Assembly (NCBI RefSeq): GCF_009363115.1
Contig: NZ_CP045298.1
Coordinates: 4,275,501 to 4,339,500 of the forward strand
Reading direction: 5' to 3'
Source of the DNA: Paenibacillus brasilensis
GTDB lineage: Bacteria; Bacillota; Bacilli; Paenibacillales; Paenibacillaceae
DNA: 64,000 bases
Position 1 is the first letter of the stretch, and the number at the start of each line of letters is the position of its first letter. Both the position numbers and the translations under genes were made by a program. A model generated the notes under the pieces. The model was given only the letters and a program-made list of their open reading frames with translations, ran no database searches and was not told the DNA's origin. Below, one piece after another: positions 1-8,982 of the stretch.

Positions 1-119
1 GGCGCGTTGACGGTGCATTCGTTGGTAGATTGGATACAAGGTTAGGGCATGATACGTGGAAAAATTTCAGAGGAACAAAAAATTCCCGCCGACCAGTTAT
101 GAACTGACCCGTTCTTTTT

Positions 120-299
120 ATGGGAGATGTTATTGTGGCTTTTGATTTAATACCATTTATACTTAATATGCTAGTTATCCTTATTTCTATTGTGGGTGGA
201 GTGCTGTTAATCGGAATATTGTATAGGGGATATATACTTCTAGGTATACTTCTTGCTGAGAAAAAGAATAAGAACAACAACACTGAGAAAAAAATATAG
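120..299 (+). CDS. small membrane peptide, 59 aa
   Basis: An open frame of 59 codons starts at ATG 120 and ends at TAG 297-299, directly before a strong terminator. The product has one long hydrophobic stretch (about residues 8-45, rich in I, L, V and G) and then a charged tail rich in K, N and E, so it looks like a single-pass membrane peptide with a positively charged cytoplasmic end. No Shine-Dalgarno sequence is convincing. Bases 1-45 hold the last codons of another open frame in the same direction, not recognised. The peptide lies upstream of an XRE-TPR regulator in the same orientation. I do not recognise the family; a holin-like or toxin-like role is possible but unsupported. Confidence 0.45.
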   Translation: MGDVIVAFDLIPFILNMLVILISIVGGVLLIGILYRGYILLGILLAEKKNKNNNTEKKI

Positions 300-307
300 A
301 GAATCAC

Positions 308-347
308 ACTCTCCGTTGACCGCAAAGGTTAGCGGAGAGTTTTTTTT
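308..347 (+). terminator. rho-independent terminator after the small peptide gene
   Basis: A 14-bp stem (ACTCTCCGTTGACC pairing with GGTTAGCGGAGAGT, two G-T pairs) closes a 5-nt loop and is followed by a run of T. It lies 9 nt after the stop codon of the small peptide gene. Confidence 0.85.
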
Positions 348-476
348 GTTTTATTTTATGCCAAAAATTGAATACTTATATTAGTTGCATAGTATATTGA
401 CAGATGGTTAATTATGGTGAAAAATGAAGTGTGTTTTTAAAAATTATGGAATATTTATGCGGAAGGTGGCTATAGC

Positions 477-1874
477 ATGAAGCAAACACCTACGATTCGG
501 ATGGAATTAGACAGATTCTTAAAACAAGAGGGATTGAGTCTAATACAATTTGGACATATTGCAGGGATGAATCGGGGAATAGTAAGTAGTATTGTGACAG
601 GAAATAAGTCTATGTCTGTAAACCAGCTTGACCGAATTACTGAGGCTATGGGTTTACCGGAGGGCCACTTTTACGACTTGTTCATAGAAAACTACATCAT
701 AGACGTACCCCCGAATATGAGGCGAATCGAGCCATTTTTGTATCGCTGTGCGGAGCTAGATAAGTTGGATACGATCCGTCGAGTGTTGGGAGCCATCATG
801 GATAATTTACTCTATTCGCCCAAACTATTTGACATTGCAGAAGCGCTATTTACACAGGGTCAACATGCTGCTGCACTACTGCTCTATGAGGGTGTAGCTG
901 AAGCGGAGAAGTACCAACATTCCGAACGCTTAGCCATCTGTCAATATCGTATATTCACGATTCAGATTGGAGATGATCAAAACCAAAATCTCAGGGCAGC
1001 TACGCTATTTGAACCCTTTGTTGAACGTCTGGATGAAATAGACCAGCTTGACGCATTAAAGGATTTGGCTAATGTATATAGGTCTATGCGTAAATGGGAC
1101 GAGGTCGATGAAATAGCTCGGAAAATGAGAGGGAAAGCGGAAATCCAATATTCGATGAAACATCAACAGAACAGCCGAGAACGCAATGAGGCTGCAATGA
1201 AGCTAAGTCGTCCAATGTTTGTATACATCTCCTATGGCGATTTGTTGTGTGCAGGTGTTTGTGAAGCTCAAGGTGATTATCAACAAGCTCAACAATATAC
1301 ATACGCCTACGTTAATTTAGATTGGGTAAAAGAGACGGACGAGGATACCCAGCATTGGATCGGCTTGTTTCAACATTGGGCAGAAGTTAATACTTACGTA
1401 TATAAGCTTTTGTCTGGGGATACAAGTGTGCTTACGGATTATGTTGAATACATTGCTACATCAACCAATAAAGCTGATAAAGAAATGGTAACTAAGCTGT
1501 TGAACGTAATGCTTGCTGCTAACCGATATAACATAGATGTAGATAATATACTTCTAAGGTTTAAAATGGAAATTGATTTTTTTGCTCAAATGAACCCATC
1601 TGCCGATATGTATACTTATCAAGTAGTACCAGAGCAAACAACACGTTTTAAATATGAACTTGCTAAATACTATTTGAATAGAGGCAACTACTCTTACGGC
1701 TTCAAATATCTGTTAGACGTGTTATCTAAATCATTATCCAATAACAAGGAGTCCTTTTTCATTAGATGCATAAGATTATTTGAACGGTTTAAACAATTTG
1801 CGGATGTTAGATCTTTTGAAAAGTATGAAATTTTAGTTAGTGAAGGGCAAAGAGAAAGATTATTTTACTATTGA
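477..1874 (+). CDS. XRE-type HTH regulator with C-terminal TPR-like repeats
   Basis: A 465-residue cytoplasmic protein. Residues about 8-65 form an XRE-like helix-turn-helix (IQFGHIAGMNRGIVSSIVTG, then LDRITEAMGLPEGHFYDLF). The remainder is all helical with repeated TPR-like segments, for example around residues 120-160, 190-225 and 255-290. This architecture is that of peptide-receptor regulators (RRNPP: Rgg, PlcR, AimR) and of related intracellular XRE-TPR proteins, though at 465 residues it is longer than AimR or PlcR. The ATG at 477 follows GGAAGGTGG with good spacing. It is monocistronic, and a decayed IS3 element begins 120 bp downstream. The inducing ligand cannot be read from the sequence. 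Confidence 0.75.
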   Translation: MKQTPTIRMELDRFLKQEGLSLIQFGHIAGMNRGIVSSIVTGNKSMSVNQLDRITEAMGLPEGHFYDLFIENYIIDVPPNMRRIEPFLYRCAELDKLDTIRRVLGAIMDNLLYSPKLFDIAEALFTQGQHAAALLLYEGVAEAEKYQHSERLAICQYRIFTIQIGDDQNQNLRAATLFEPFVERLDEIDQLDALKDLANVYRSMRKWDEVDEIARKMRGKAEIQYSMKHQQNSRERNEAAMKLSRPMFVYISYGDLLCAGVCEAQGDYQQAQQYTYAYVNLDWVKETDEDTQHWIGLFQHWAEVNTYVYKLLSGDTSVLTDYVEYIATSTNKADKEMVTKLLNVMLAANRYNIDVDNILLRFKMEIDFFAQMNPSADMYTYQVVPEQTTRFKYELAKYYLNRGNYSYGFKYLLDVLSKSLSNNKESFFIRCIRLFERFKQFADVRSFEKYEILVSEGQRERLFYY

Positions 1875-1994
1875 TATTTATTAATTGTTTTCAGTTTGAA
1901 AGCCCCACCGCTTCATAAAAATAATATTAAACAAGTCCGGTTAGACAATATAAAAAAGTTATTTGAATTGGTTAGTTTATTGTTAATGTGCCAG

Positions 1995-2563
1995 CCCCGC
2001 TAACCTTAATTGAACTGACCCCAAAAAGTTTAACACAGGACAGACTTAGGCTGCTACAGAGGACTGGATGCGGTATTCACCGGCGACAGTCCTCTGAGCT
2101 TTTGCTTGGTTCTTCGATGGATTCCAAAGAAATTCTCTATCACGGAGTTGTCCAGGCAGTTTCCTCTGCGTGACATACTAAATGCGTTCCCAATTCCGGA
2201 TGGATCTATCTGGTACGTCATGCTTTTTAGCCGCAGCTTTATAACTCAATATATTCTCTTGCATATCTTCTAATATGTATTGCTTTTGCTCTCTAGTAAA
2301 AGTCTTGTGCGTTCCCTTTGTGATTAATCCCGCAGCCCATGCTTGAAGTATGTTGCTACCCATTCATTAACCGTTACATGGTTCATCTTATACTTCCGCG
2401 CTGCTTCGTTCTCAGACAGCCCTCCCTCAAGTACATCTATAGCAACTTTTATTCGTATTTCCCCGCTATATTTGACCATAAAGTAAAATCCGCACCCTTT
2501 CTTCTTAGAGGATTATATTATGTGTCTAAGATTTGGGGTGCGGTTCAGTTAAGGTTAGCGGGG
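1995..2563. mobile_element. internally deleted IS3-family element with terminal inverted repeats
   Basis: Bases 1995-2026 and 2532-2563 form imperfect inverted repeats of about 32 bp. Both begin CCCCGCTAACCTTAA when read inward, then match in TGAAC and ACCCC blocks. Between them lies only a broken OrfA-like reading frame on the minus strand, so the roughly 570-bp unit is a non-autonomous remnant. The ends would be recognised only by a transposase supplied elsewhere. No clear 3-4 bp target duplication is visible. The OrfB integrase part is absent. Confidence 0.7.
2178..2479 (-). pseudogene. IS3-family OrfA (helix-turn-helix) fragment, frameshifted
   Basis: From ATG 2479 the minus strand encodes a start typical of IS3 OrfA (MVKYSGEIRIKVAIDVLEGG, then SENEAARKYKMNHVTVNEWV), a helix-turn-helix that binds the element ends. 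The frame is lost near 2345, after FKHG, and continues in another frame with TREQKQYILEDM and a second HTH-like segment (SYKAAAKKHDVPDRSIRNW). The fragment stops at 2178 and OrfB is missing. It lies inside the inverted repeats at 1995-2563. Confidence 0.75.
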
Positions 2564-2597
2564 ATTTGCTTTGTTTTTATTCGTTTAGAATCCATAG

Positions 2598-3005
2598 CTA
2601 ACCAAGTAGCTTTTGTTTCAGCTCAATGCTTCTATTGCTCTCAGCCAGCTTTTCAAGCACTTCCCTGGCATCCCACACATGAATGGGATGCTCTTTAAGT
2701 TGATAATCTTTTATAAATTTTTCAAACTCTTCGTAACTCAACTCAAAATCAGTAACCTTGAAATGTTCTTCAAAGTTTTTAGTGATTTTTCGGACATCGG
2801 GGTTATTTTGATCAGGATGCAAACGCATGCTGAATAGCATACACAGATTTGTTAGAAAATGCTGATCAGCAGCGCTTAATTCATTTTCTGCGCACCATTT
2901 ATCAAACGGTGACAGCTCATCTTCTGCCAGCTGTAACAACCGAGATTTCCATTCTAACAAAATCTTTATTCGCTTTTCGAACTGAGTATTTTTCATGTTG
3001 TCCAT
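2598..3005 (-). CDS. hypothetical protein, possibly YhaI/DUF1878-like
   Basis: A 135-residue acidic, helical, soluble protein without signal peptide. The start ATG at 3005 is preceded by GAGAGGTG at good spacing. The pattern FDKWCAENELSAADQHFLTNLCMLF resembles the helix pair in Bacillus YhaI-type (DUF1878) proteins, but the match is from memory and weak. It is transcribed away from the secreted-protein remnant at 3031-3257. The biochemical role is unknown. Confidence 0.6.
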   Translation of the reverse strand: MDNMKNTQFEKRIKILLEWKSRLLQLAEDELSPFDKWCAENELSAADQHFLTNLCMLFSMRLHPDQNNPDVRKITKNFEEHFKVTDFELSYEEFEKFIKDYQLKEHPIHVWDAREVLEKLAESNRSIELKQKLLG

Positions 3006-3030
3006 AATGCACCTCTCTTTTCTTAGATCA

Positions 3031-3257
3031 TTAAAGTATTAGTTTATCTTTATCAAAAACTGCCTCTAGTACCCAACGCGATACAGGATTATCAATCACA
3101 TATCTGAGAGCGTATTAGCGTCCACTATCGGTGAAGTTCCATGTGTAGCAATTACAGATGATGTTTCAGCAAATGCAGCGAAAGGAGTTATAACTGTGAA
3201 CAATAAAGAAGTAGCCATTGAACTTAAAACTGTTCTTTTGGCTAATCTCCATTTCAT
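3031..3257 (-). pseudogene. small secreted protein with signal peptide, frameshifted
   Basis: ATG 3257, preceded by AGAGG, opens a 53-codon frame that ends at TGA 3096. Residues 1-31 are a classic signal peptide: a KWRLAKR basic start, a hydrophobic core, and AFA as the probable cleavage site. Just at the stop, another frame continues with VIDNPVSRWVLEAVFDKDKL and ends at TAA 3031. One indel near 3098-3104 would join them into a secreted protein of about 75 residues. It may instead be a real 53-residue exported peptide. The family is not recognised. Confidence 0.45.
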
Positions 3258-3688
3258 ATATATACCTCTAATTAATGTATTTACAACAAAATAATATTAT
3301 ATTCTTGGTGTCGAAGTAAGGGAATAAAGGTAGAAAAATATAAATAGTAAAAAAAGACCTGGTATAAAATGCTTAAAATTATAGTATACATCTATGTTAA
3401 ATATAAAACTTAGTGCTAATCCACAAATCCATTCTGATACTAGAATCTACTTTCACTCTTTCATGGTATGTACAGCGCTTTCATTGTGTTAATATATATA
3501 ACAATAAACAGCTTAAGAGTGAATTGTTAACGGATAATTTGTAAGAATTCTATCTATTTGGCATCTAAATTTGGTAGAATAGGTTCAAAGTATAATCGAG
3601 AGTGCGCTAAAGCTGACATCATAAGTATGCTTATGTTGAATGAAGCTCTATAGAGAGGGGCGGAAGGCGTTAGGCGGCAAGGGGGGAC
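3258..3688. other. AT-rich intergenic region before the AraC-type regulator
   Basis: These 430 bases hold no convincing coding frame. They would carry the promoters of the secreted-peptide remnant (leftward) and of the AraC-type regulator (rightward). AGAGGGGCGGAAGG and GGGGGG lie near the AraC start. A catabolite-site-like sequence at 3469-3484 is off-consensus and is listed among the rejected items. Confidence 0.4.
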
Positions 3689-5510
3689 ATGATGCGAAAG
3701 AGCTGGTACAGGAGATTGCTTTTTTCCTATTTCCCGATTTTTATGTTGACAGTGTCGATTCTTATTTTCTTATCCTTCCTGATTGTGAACGAGATATCGC
3801 GCAATGAAACCGGCAAAGCAAATCGGATCACGACCGGATTTGTGATGGACAGTGTGGAAAATTCACTGACGAAGGTAGAGATGGATGTTTTAAATGAGGC
3901 TGAGACGAACAAGAGCTACAGCACCTTCCTGAATGGACAGGCTCAAAGCGGCAGCATGATGCTATATGATCTGGTAGGCAGCCTGCGTACGCTGAAGGAT
4001 AATCACGAGCTGGTGCACTCTATTTATATTTACCGAACGAAGGATCATAAGGTATTGACCACGAGTGGCCTTCAGGATGCTTCGACGTTTGTCGATTATC
4101 CGTACATTGAGCAGGCGCTCCGGTCGGAGGATCGGCAGTGGTCGCCAGTGCGGGAATGGAAGGAACCGGGCAAGCATACATCAGAACGTGTGATTTCGAC
4201 GCATAAGCGGCTCCCCTTGCCGTTTGGAGGACAAGGACTGCTGGTGATCAATATCGGTGTGTATCCCTTGGAGCAAGTGATTAGTCAAATGACGAATCCG
4301 GCTGTATCTGGAACCGAGGATGCTGTAAAAGCAGAGGACGGGCAGCAGCTGACTCATCTGCTCTCCCCCCGGCTGGGATGGAGCTTTGATAGCGGCATTC
4401 GTGCCGGGCAATTGTTCGAATGGGTATCTGTGATCTCTTATGACTGGATTGCGATTGGATTGGCTGTAGTGATATTGGCGGTGGTCTACATTATTTATGT
4501 GACCCGCAGAATTACAGACCAATTCAGCTGATGATGCAGCGTATCCAGCAGCTGCCCGACCGTCCGGGTGAGGAAAACAATAAGGATGAGCTGTGGATGA
4601 TTGATCATGCGCTGCAAAGCCTGATTCGGCAAACGGTGGATTATGAACAGCAGGAGCATGCGAATATACTTATTCGGCGGCGGCAGCTGTTCCTTGATCT
4701 TATGGAAGGTACAGCCACGGAAACGGTAGAATTTCGGCTGAATAATCTTTCTCCTTTTGCAGATGGCGAGAAGGGGGAGGCTATTCCGGTCTATGCTGTT
4801 ATGGTGGTAGAACTGCACGATCTGGACCTGCCGCAGGCACCGGACGGGGAATCAGCGGGCAGCGGACGTTCAGAGGATCACCGGGATGCGGATCAACGTT
4901 TGAGCCTGTCGCTGCTTGGTGTAATACAGGAGCTTGCAGCCACCTATGGATGGCAGGGCTGGGCAGAATGGATGAGCCGTGAAAGAATCTCCATTTTGCT
5001 GCGGAAAGAGGAAGGCGATGGGGAAGGTCTGCTGGGAGTGAAGCTGCAAGAGATGGCGCAAACGGGCTGTGAGTGGCTGCATGGGCATCTGGGGGTACAG
5101 CTTACAATTGGAATTGGCGGCCAAACTCACGAGCTGGAGCATATTCAGGATTCCTATCGGGCCGCTGTGTCTGCTCTGCGATATCGGTTAACGCTCGGGG
5201 TACGCGATATTGTGACCAGTGATCAGGTTCCGCAGGCGAATGAAATTCCGTTATATTCGTATCTGCCGTTGATTTCGGAGACGATTCGTTCGTTTCGGCT
5301 GGCAAACCATGATTGGCGTGTACAGCTGGAAGGACTATTCGGGGCGATGGAAACGGACAGGCTGGAGGATGGGGATACTTTAACGATAGTGCGGTGGCTA
5401 CAGGAGCTGCTGGAACGGGAAATGCGCGAAATGAAGGATGTATCGGGCGCGCTGGATCGTTATTTTAACGGGTCAGAGGGACAGCGCTGGAAAGCTGAGG
5501 TTGAGTCGGC
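3689..5510 (+). pseudogene. membrane-bound AraC-type regulator, frameshifted and missing its DNA-binding domain
   Basis: The start (ATG 3689 after AAGGGGGGAC) encodes a membrane helix at about residues 11-33, an extracellular Cache-like sensor region, and a second membrane helix near 254-274. This is the layout of the large Paenibacillus AraC regulators that control sugar ABC transporters. The frame breaks near 4516: RRIT is followed by a stop, while PIQLMMQRIQQL continues in the +1 frame, so one base appears lost. The second part (from 4531) carries the cytoplasmic linker region, but the C-terminal AraC HTH pair is absent. After about 5505 the DNA is that of a permease gene. The protein cannot bind DNA in the normal way and is almost surely non-functional. 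Confidence 0.85.
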
Positions 5511-5810
5511 TTCCTCATTGCGACGTTAAGTCTGTTTTACGGTGTGGGACGCTGGAATGGATTTCAGGATACGCTGATGTATATCCAAAACCCTGATTTA
5601 TTTCCGTTACAGCTCAAGCTGTATCAAATGATCCAAAATAACATGGTATCCGAGTTGACCAGGCTGGAAGGAGCCAGCGGCGCGAGGATTACGCCTGAAG
5701 GGTTGAAGGCGGCGAGTGTCATTTTCGCTACGGTACCGATTTTGTTGGTTTATCCGTGGCTGCAAAGGTATTTTGTTAGCGGCGTGATGGTCGGAGCGGT
5801 GAAAGGATGA
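5511..5810 (+). pseudogene. C-terminal fragment of a carbohydrate ABC transporter permease (LplC/MalG type)
   Basis: In the frame of 5511 the DNA reads IATLSLFYGVGRWNGFQD and continues to PEGLKAASVIFATVPILLVY, PWLQRYFVSGVMVGAVKG. This is the highly recognisable end of an LplC/YtcP permease: the last membrane helices and the YPWLQRYF-GVMVGAVKG tail. The first two thirds of the gene, the partner LplB permease and the solute-binding protein that normally lie between the AraC gene and LplC are missing. A deletion of several kilobases therefore probably joined the two genes. Upstream in this frame there is a stop at 5502. Confidence 0.88.
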
Positions 5811-5815
5811 TGACA

Positions 5816-6769
5816 ATGAAGGCGAAGGGGGAATACTCCTTTTCCACCTGTTGGAATATAAAAAAGCATACCGTCGGCCGAGAGCTTATTGAGGAAATCC
5901 GCGAGCTGGGCTTTAGCCGGGTGGAGCTGAATTATAACATTACCCGGGAAATGCTGACGACGATTGAGCCTATGATTGAACGGGGAGAAATCGGTATATC
6001 GAGTGTGCATAATACGTTTCCTCATACACCAGATCCGGATTACGGCACGGATTCCGTTCTGCTTGGGTTTGATGACAAGACGAAGCGAAAACGCGCGATA
6101 GAGCTACTGGTGCAATCTGCGGAATATGCGCATCATTACGGGGCGAAGGCAGTGGTTGCGCACCCCGGAGAGGTTCCGTTCCCTTACGATATCAGCGGTG
6201 AGCTGGAAATGATTTATCATGAGCAGGGCAGAGATTCGGCAGCTTATCAGACGCTGTGGGCACAAATGCTGGAACGCCGGAACTCACTGAGCGGGCATTA
6301 TGCACAGCGTATTCGCGACAGCTTGGAAGAGGTGTGTGACCGTATCGTCTCCAAGGGGTATGATGTAGCCATTGGTATTGAAACGCGTTCACGCTGCTAT
6401 CAAATGCCTACCTTACAGGAGGCGAAAACGATCATAGATGGCCTGAAAGACGCGCCTGTCTATCTATGGTATGACATTGGACACGGTATGATCATGGATC
6501 GAATGGGACTGTACGATAACGCCAAGGAAGCCAATGAAATGATCGACTATATTCTGGGTGTCCACATTCATGAAACGATCGGATTATCCGATCACTGGTG
6601 TCCTTATATTCATAGCGGTGATCTGGAGTTCTTTGATCGTTTTGTGAATATCATCCGGCAGGCCCCTATTAAGGTTTATGAGCTGAAAGCAGCTTGCCAG
6701 CCTGAAGATATTGAACGCAGTCATGAACTGTTGACAAACAAGATAACGCAGCTTGAGCCGCAGGGCTGA
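5816..6769 (+). CDS. sugar phosphate isomerase/epimerase, xylose-isomerase-like TIM barrel
   Basis: About 317 residues with the AP-endonuclease-2/xylose isomerase-like fold. Metal-ligand patterns seen are SVHNTFPH near residues 70-77, VVAHPGE, IGIETRS, WYDIGHG and GVHIHET. Such enzymes isomerise or epimerise sugars or sugar acids in the cytoplasm. ATG codons lie at 5807, 5810 and 5816; the last has the best distance (9 nt) from the AAAGG at 5802-5806. It overlaps the permease tail and is followed after 34 nt by the next gene, so it belongs to the same former sugar-uptake operon. The substrate cannot be named. Confidence 0.8.
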   Translation: MKAKGEYSFSTCWNIKKHTVGRELIEEIRELGFSRVELNYNITREMLTTIEPMIERGEIGISSVHNTFPHTPDPDYGTDSVLLGFDDKTKRKRAIELLVQSAEYAHHYGAKAVVAHPGEVPFPYDISGELEMIYHEQGRDSAAYQTLWAQMLERRNSLSGHYAQRIRDSLEEVCDRIVSKGYDVAIGIETRSRCYQMPTLQEAKTIIDGLKDAPVYLWYDIGHGMIMDRMGLYDNAKEANEMIDYILGVHIHETIGLSDHWCPYIHSGDLEFFDRFVNIIRQAPIKVYELKAACQPEDIERSHELLTNKITQLEPQG

Positions 6770-6803
6770 TGAACGATTATGCATATTACAGGGGCTGAGA
6801 GGA

Positions 6804-7976
6804 ATGTACAGTAAAATTGTAGCGATCAACGATGCCTGGGTGAAACCAGGCATGGACCATCAGGTGCTAGACGCCGACAGCCGTTATTACGGCGGGGTGA
6901 GCGATGATGAGAACGGGATCGCCTGGCCTAACCATTCGGTCGGTACTCCTGCGACGATGGCGATCTGGGCAGCTGCACTCGTCAATCCGAATTCTATCTA
7001 CTATCGAAATGAGGATGTGCTTATCCGGCTGGAGCTGGCAGCGCAGTACATGCTGCGTGTACAGCATGAGGACGGCTCTATTTCGCCGGGCTGGACCAAT
7101 TTTCACTCACCGCCGGATACAGCGTTCGTGGTTGTGGGCTACGCCCAGGTCTATCAGCTGCTGGTTGGGAGCGACTGGCTTGAGCTGCGCCGGGTGACGG
7201 ATGCCATGCGCTTGTTTCTGGAGCAGACGATCCCGGTCATGCTGACCGGAGGCTGCCATACGCCAAACCACCGCTGGGTACTGTGTGCTGCCCTGGGATT
7301 TCTGCATGAATTGTTTGATCTGCCCGAGGCGCTTGTGCGGGCCGAAGCATGGATGGCAGAAGGTCTGGACGGGACGCCAGATGGCAAATGGACGGAGCGC
7401 AGCAACGGAATTTACAATGCCGTCAGCGATATTATGCTGATTCATGCTGCCCGTTTATTGAATCATCCAGAGCTGCTCGAGCCGGTACGCCGCAATTTGC
7501 ACATGATGGTCTATCTTGTCCATCCTGATGGTGAAGTGGTCACGGAGTATTCAGGAAGACAGGATTTCGGTGTGAAACTGAACTTATCCTCCTATCTTCT
7601 TCCGTATGCCATGCTGGCTACCGAGGATGAAGACGTCATATTTGAAGCGATGGCTGTCGCCGCCATTCAAGTCTCAGAGGGTCCGGTGGACTGCATGACC
7701 CAGATCAGTTTTGTTTTTGGACGTGAGGGAAAATTTACTTGCGGAGAGTACAGGCTGGTGAATGAAACGGTACAATGCTGGACGGGTGGTACAGCACGTT
7801 ATGAATCAGGGAATGCATGGTTTGAACTGACGGGAACAGCCATGGAACATAAGGCTACTTCGGTTCGGGGGGCTGCTCACCCTATGGATTGCTACACGTT
7901 GCTGGTCAACTGGATGGCTCCGTTTAACAAGACGATCAGCATTCGTATGTCGCCTTTGCCTGTGAGTGAAGTCTGA
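6804..7976 (+). CDS. putative alpha/alpha-toroid carbohydrate-active protein
   Basis: 390 residues from ATG 6804, which is preceded by GAGAGG; an in-frame start further upstream at 6753 would overlap the previous gene and lacks a good ribosome site. There is no signal peptide, so it acts in the cytoplasm. The repeated helical pattern (VLIRLELAAQYMLRVQ, YAQVYQLL, CAALGFLHELFDLPEAL, DIMLIHAARLL) and the aromatic W-x-N-F-H-S-P-P-D-T-A segment resemble the alpha/alpha toroid of unsaturated glycuronidases or heparinase-type lyases, followed by beta-rich residues. It is the last gene of the sugar-locus remnant. I do not recognise a named family; a polysaccharide-fragment hydrolase or lyase is an inference. 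Confidence 0.65.
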   Translation: MYSKIVAINDAWVKPGMDHQVLDADSRYYGGVSDDENGIAWPNHSVGTPATMAIWAAALVNPNSIYYRNEDVLIRLELAAQYMLRVQHEDGSISPGWTNFHSPPDTAFVVVGYAQVYQLLVGSDWLELRRVTDAMRLFLEQTIPVMLTGGCHTPNHRWVLCAALGFLHELFDLPEALVRAEAWMAEGLDGTPDGKWTERSNGIYNAVSDIMLIHAARLLNHPELLEPVRRNLHMMVYLVHPDGEVVTEYSGRQDFGVKLNLSSYLLPYAMLATEDEDVIFEAMAVAAIQVSEGPVDCMTQISFVFGREGKFTCGEYRLVNETVQCWTGGTARYESGNAWFELTGTAMEHKATSVRGAAHPMDCYTLLVNWMAPFNKTISIRMSPLPVSEV

Positions 7977-7985
7977 AGTACAGTA

Positions 7986-8040
7986 AGCATCTATTTTCCG
8001 GGGATAAGGCCAATTCTCGGAGAAAAGGTGCTTTTTTTGT
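7986..8040 (+). terminator. probable terminator of the sugar-locus remnant
   Basis: Imperfect stem AGCATCTATTTTCC with GGAGAAAAGGTGCT (two G-U pairs and one mismatch), followed by TTTTTTT. It lies just after the stop at 7976. Confidence 0.6.
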
Positions 8041-8166
8041 GTCTTCATTTATATAGAGATGGAGCGCTTCCATTGAGCTTGAAGCCATTGTGGTGTACAC
8101 TGTCCAAAACAGGTGTAAATTGGAATGTCAGGCAGACTGGACGGTTGCAAAGGAGGAAAAGCGCAA

Positions 8167-8907
8167 ATGTATGCCCGTTTAAGATCGTTAAATTATCCTG
8201 TAAAAGGGTATGTATTTATGGTATTGGCCGTATGCTCAGTGATCAGCACTTTATGGATCATTAATGTGCAGTTGCCCTCAGGGGGACGCCCTTATTTTTT
8301 TATATGGTGGAATATGATGCTGGCCTGGATTCCCATGATTTTGACATTGCTGCTGGATGTAATTCATTGTTCCTGGAAAAGAGGGACGAGGACGTTTCTG
8401 CTGTGGGTAACAGGGGTGGCCTGGCTCGTGTTTTATCCCAATACGCCCTATTTAATTACAGATTTGTTGCATGTATTCGCCAAATATCCATTTCTTGAGG
8501 AGCAGCGCTTCTGGGGAAATCCATATTTCTGGAATCATGTACTGGGGATGCTGCTGGTAGCTGTTCTTGGCCTGACGATGGGCTTTGTATCACTTGAATC
8601 CATACGACAGTTGGTACAACGTGCACGTGGCGGGCTTGTAAGCTGGCTGTTTGTGGTGGTAGTCCTGTTGCTGAGCAGTCTGGGTATTTATATTGGTCGT
8701 TTCTTTCGCGGAAATACGTGGGATATTGTTTCTGGGCCTTCCCAACTGTATGAACAAGTATCTTCTATATGGGCAGATTCCCTGCAGCGGGCTCACTTTA
8801 TAGAATTTAGCGGGCTGATATTCGTTATTTTGCTGGTCAGCTATGTGTCCACGATGTGTATCATCTGGATGGGAAACAGCCGTCGGGACGAATGGCGTAG
8901 CTGGTAA
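8167..8907 (+). CDS. DUF1361 integral membrane protein
   Basis: 246 residues with about seven hydrophobic helices. The signature WNMMLAWIPMILTLLLD and, downstream, WLVFYPNTPYLITDLLH matches the DUF1361 family, whose function is unknown. ATG 8167 is preceded by AAAGGAGG at 8150-8157, which is better than the in-frame ATG at 8125. It appears to be the first gene of a small cluster of membrane and accessory genes (YwbE, DUF2238). Confidence 0.85.
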   Translation: MYARLRSLNYPVKGYVFMVLAVCSVISTLWIINVQLPSGGRPYFFIWWNMMLAWIPMILTLLLDVIHCSWKRGTRTFLLWVTGVAWLVFYPNTPYLITDLLHVFAKYPFLEEQRFWGNPYFWNHVLGMLLVAVLGLTMGFVSLESIRQLVQRARGGLVSWLFVVVVLLLSSLGIYIGRFFRGNTWDIVSGPSQLYEQVSSIWADSLQRAHFIEFSGLIFVILLVSYVSTMCIIWMGNSRRDEWRSW

Positions 8908-8982
8908 TTTTGATGCCCTAAAGGGATGTCCTGTATGGATGCATAGGTCTTAACATGTAAAATCGAAAGGAGGAACAGTACG

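Noticed and set aside
1..45. Last 14 codons of a plus-strand gene at the window edge
   Set aside because: Too short to identify (ends DWIQG); it may be coding but cannot be supported.
3469..3484. Catabolite-responsive-element-like sequence TGTACAGCGCTTTCAT
   Set aside because: The right half fits (AGCGCTTTCA) but the left TG is one base too far, so it misses the consensus.
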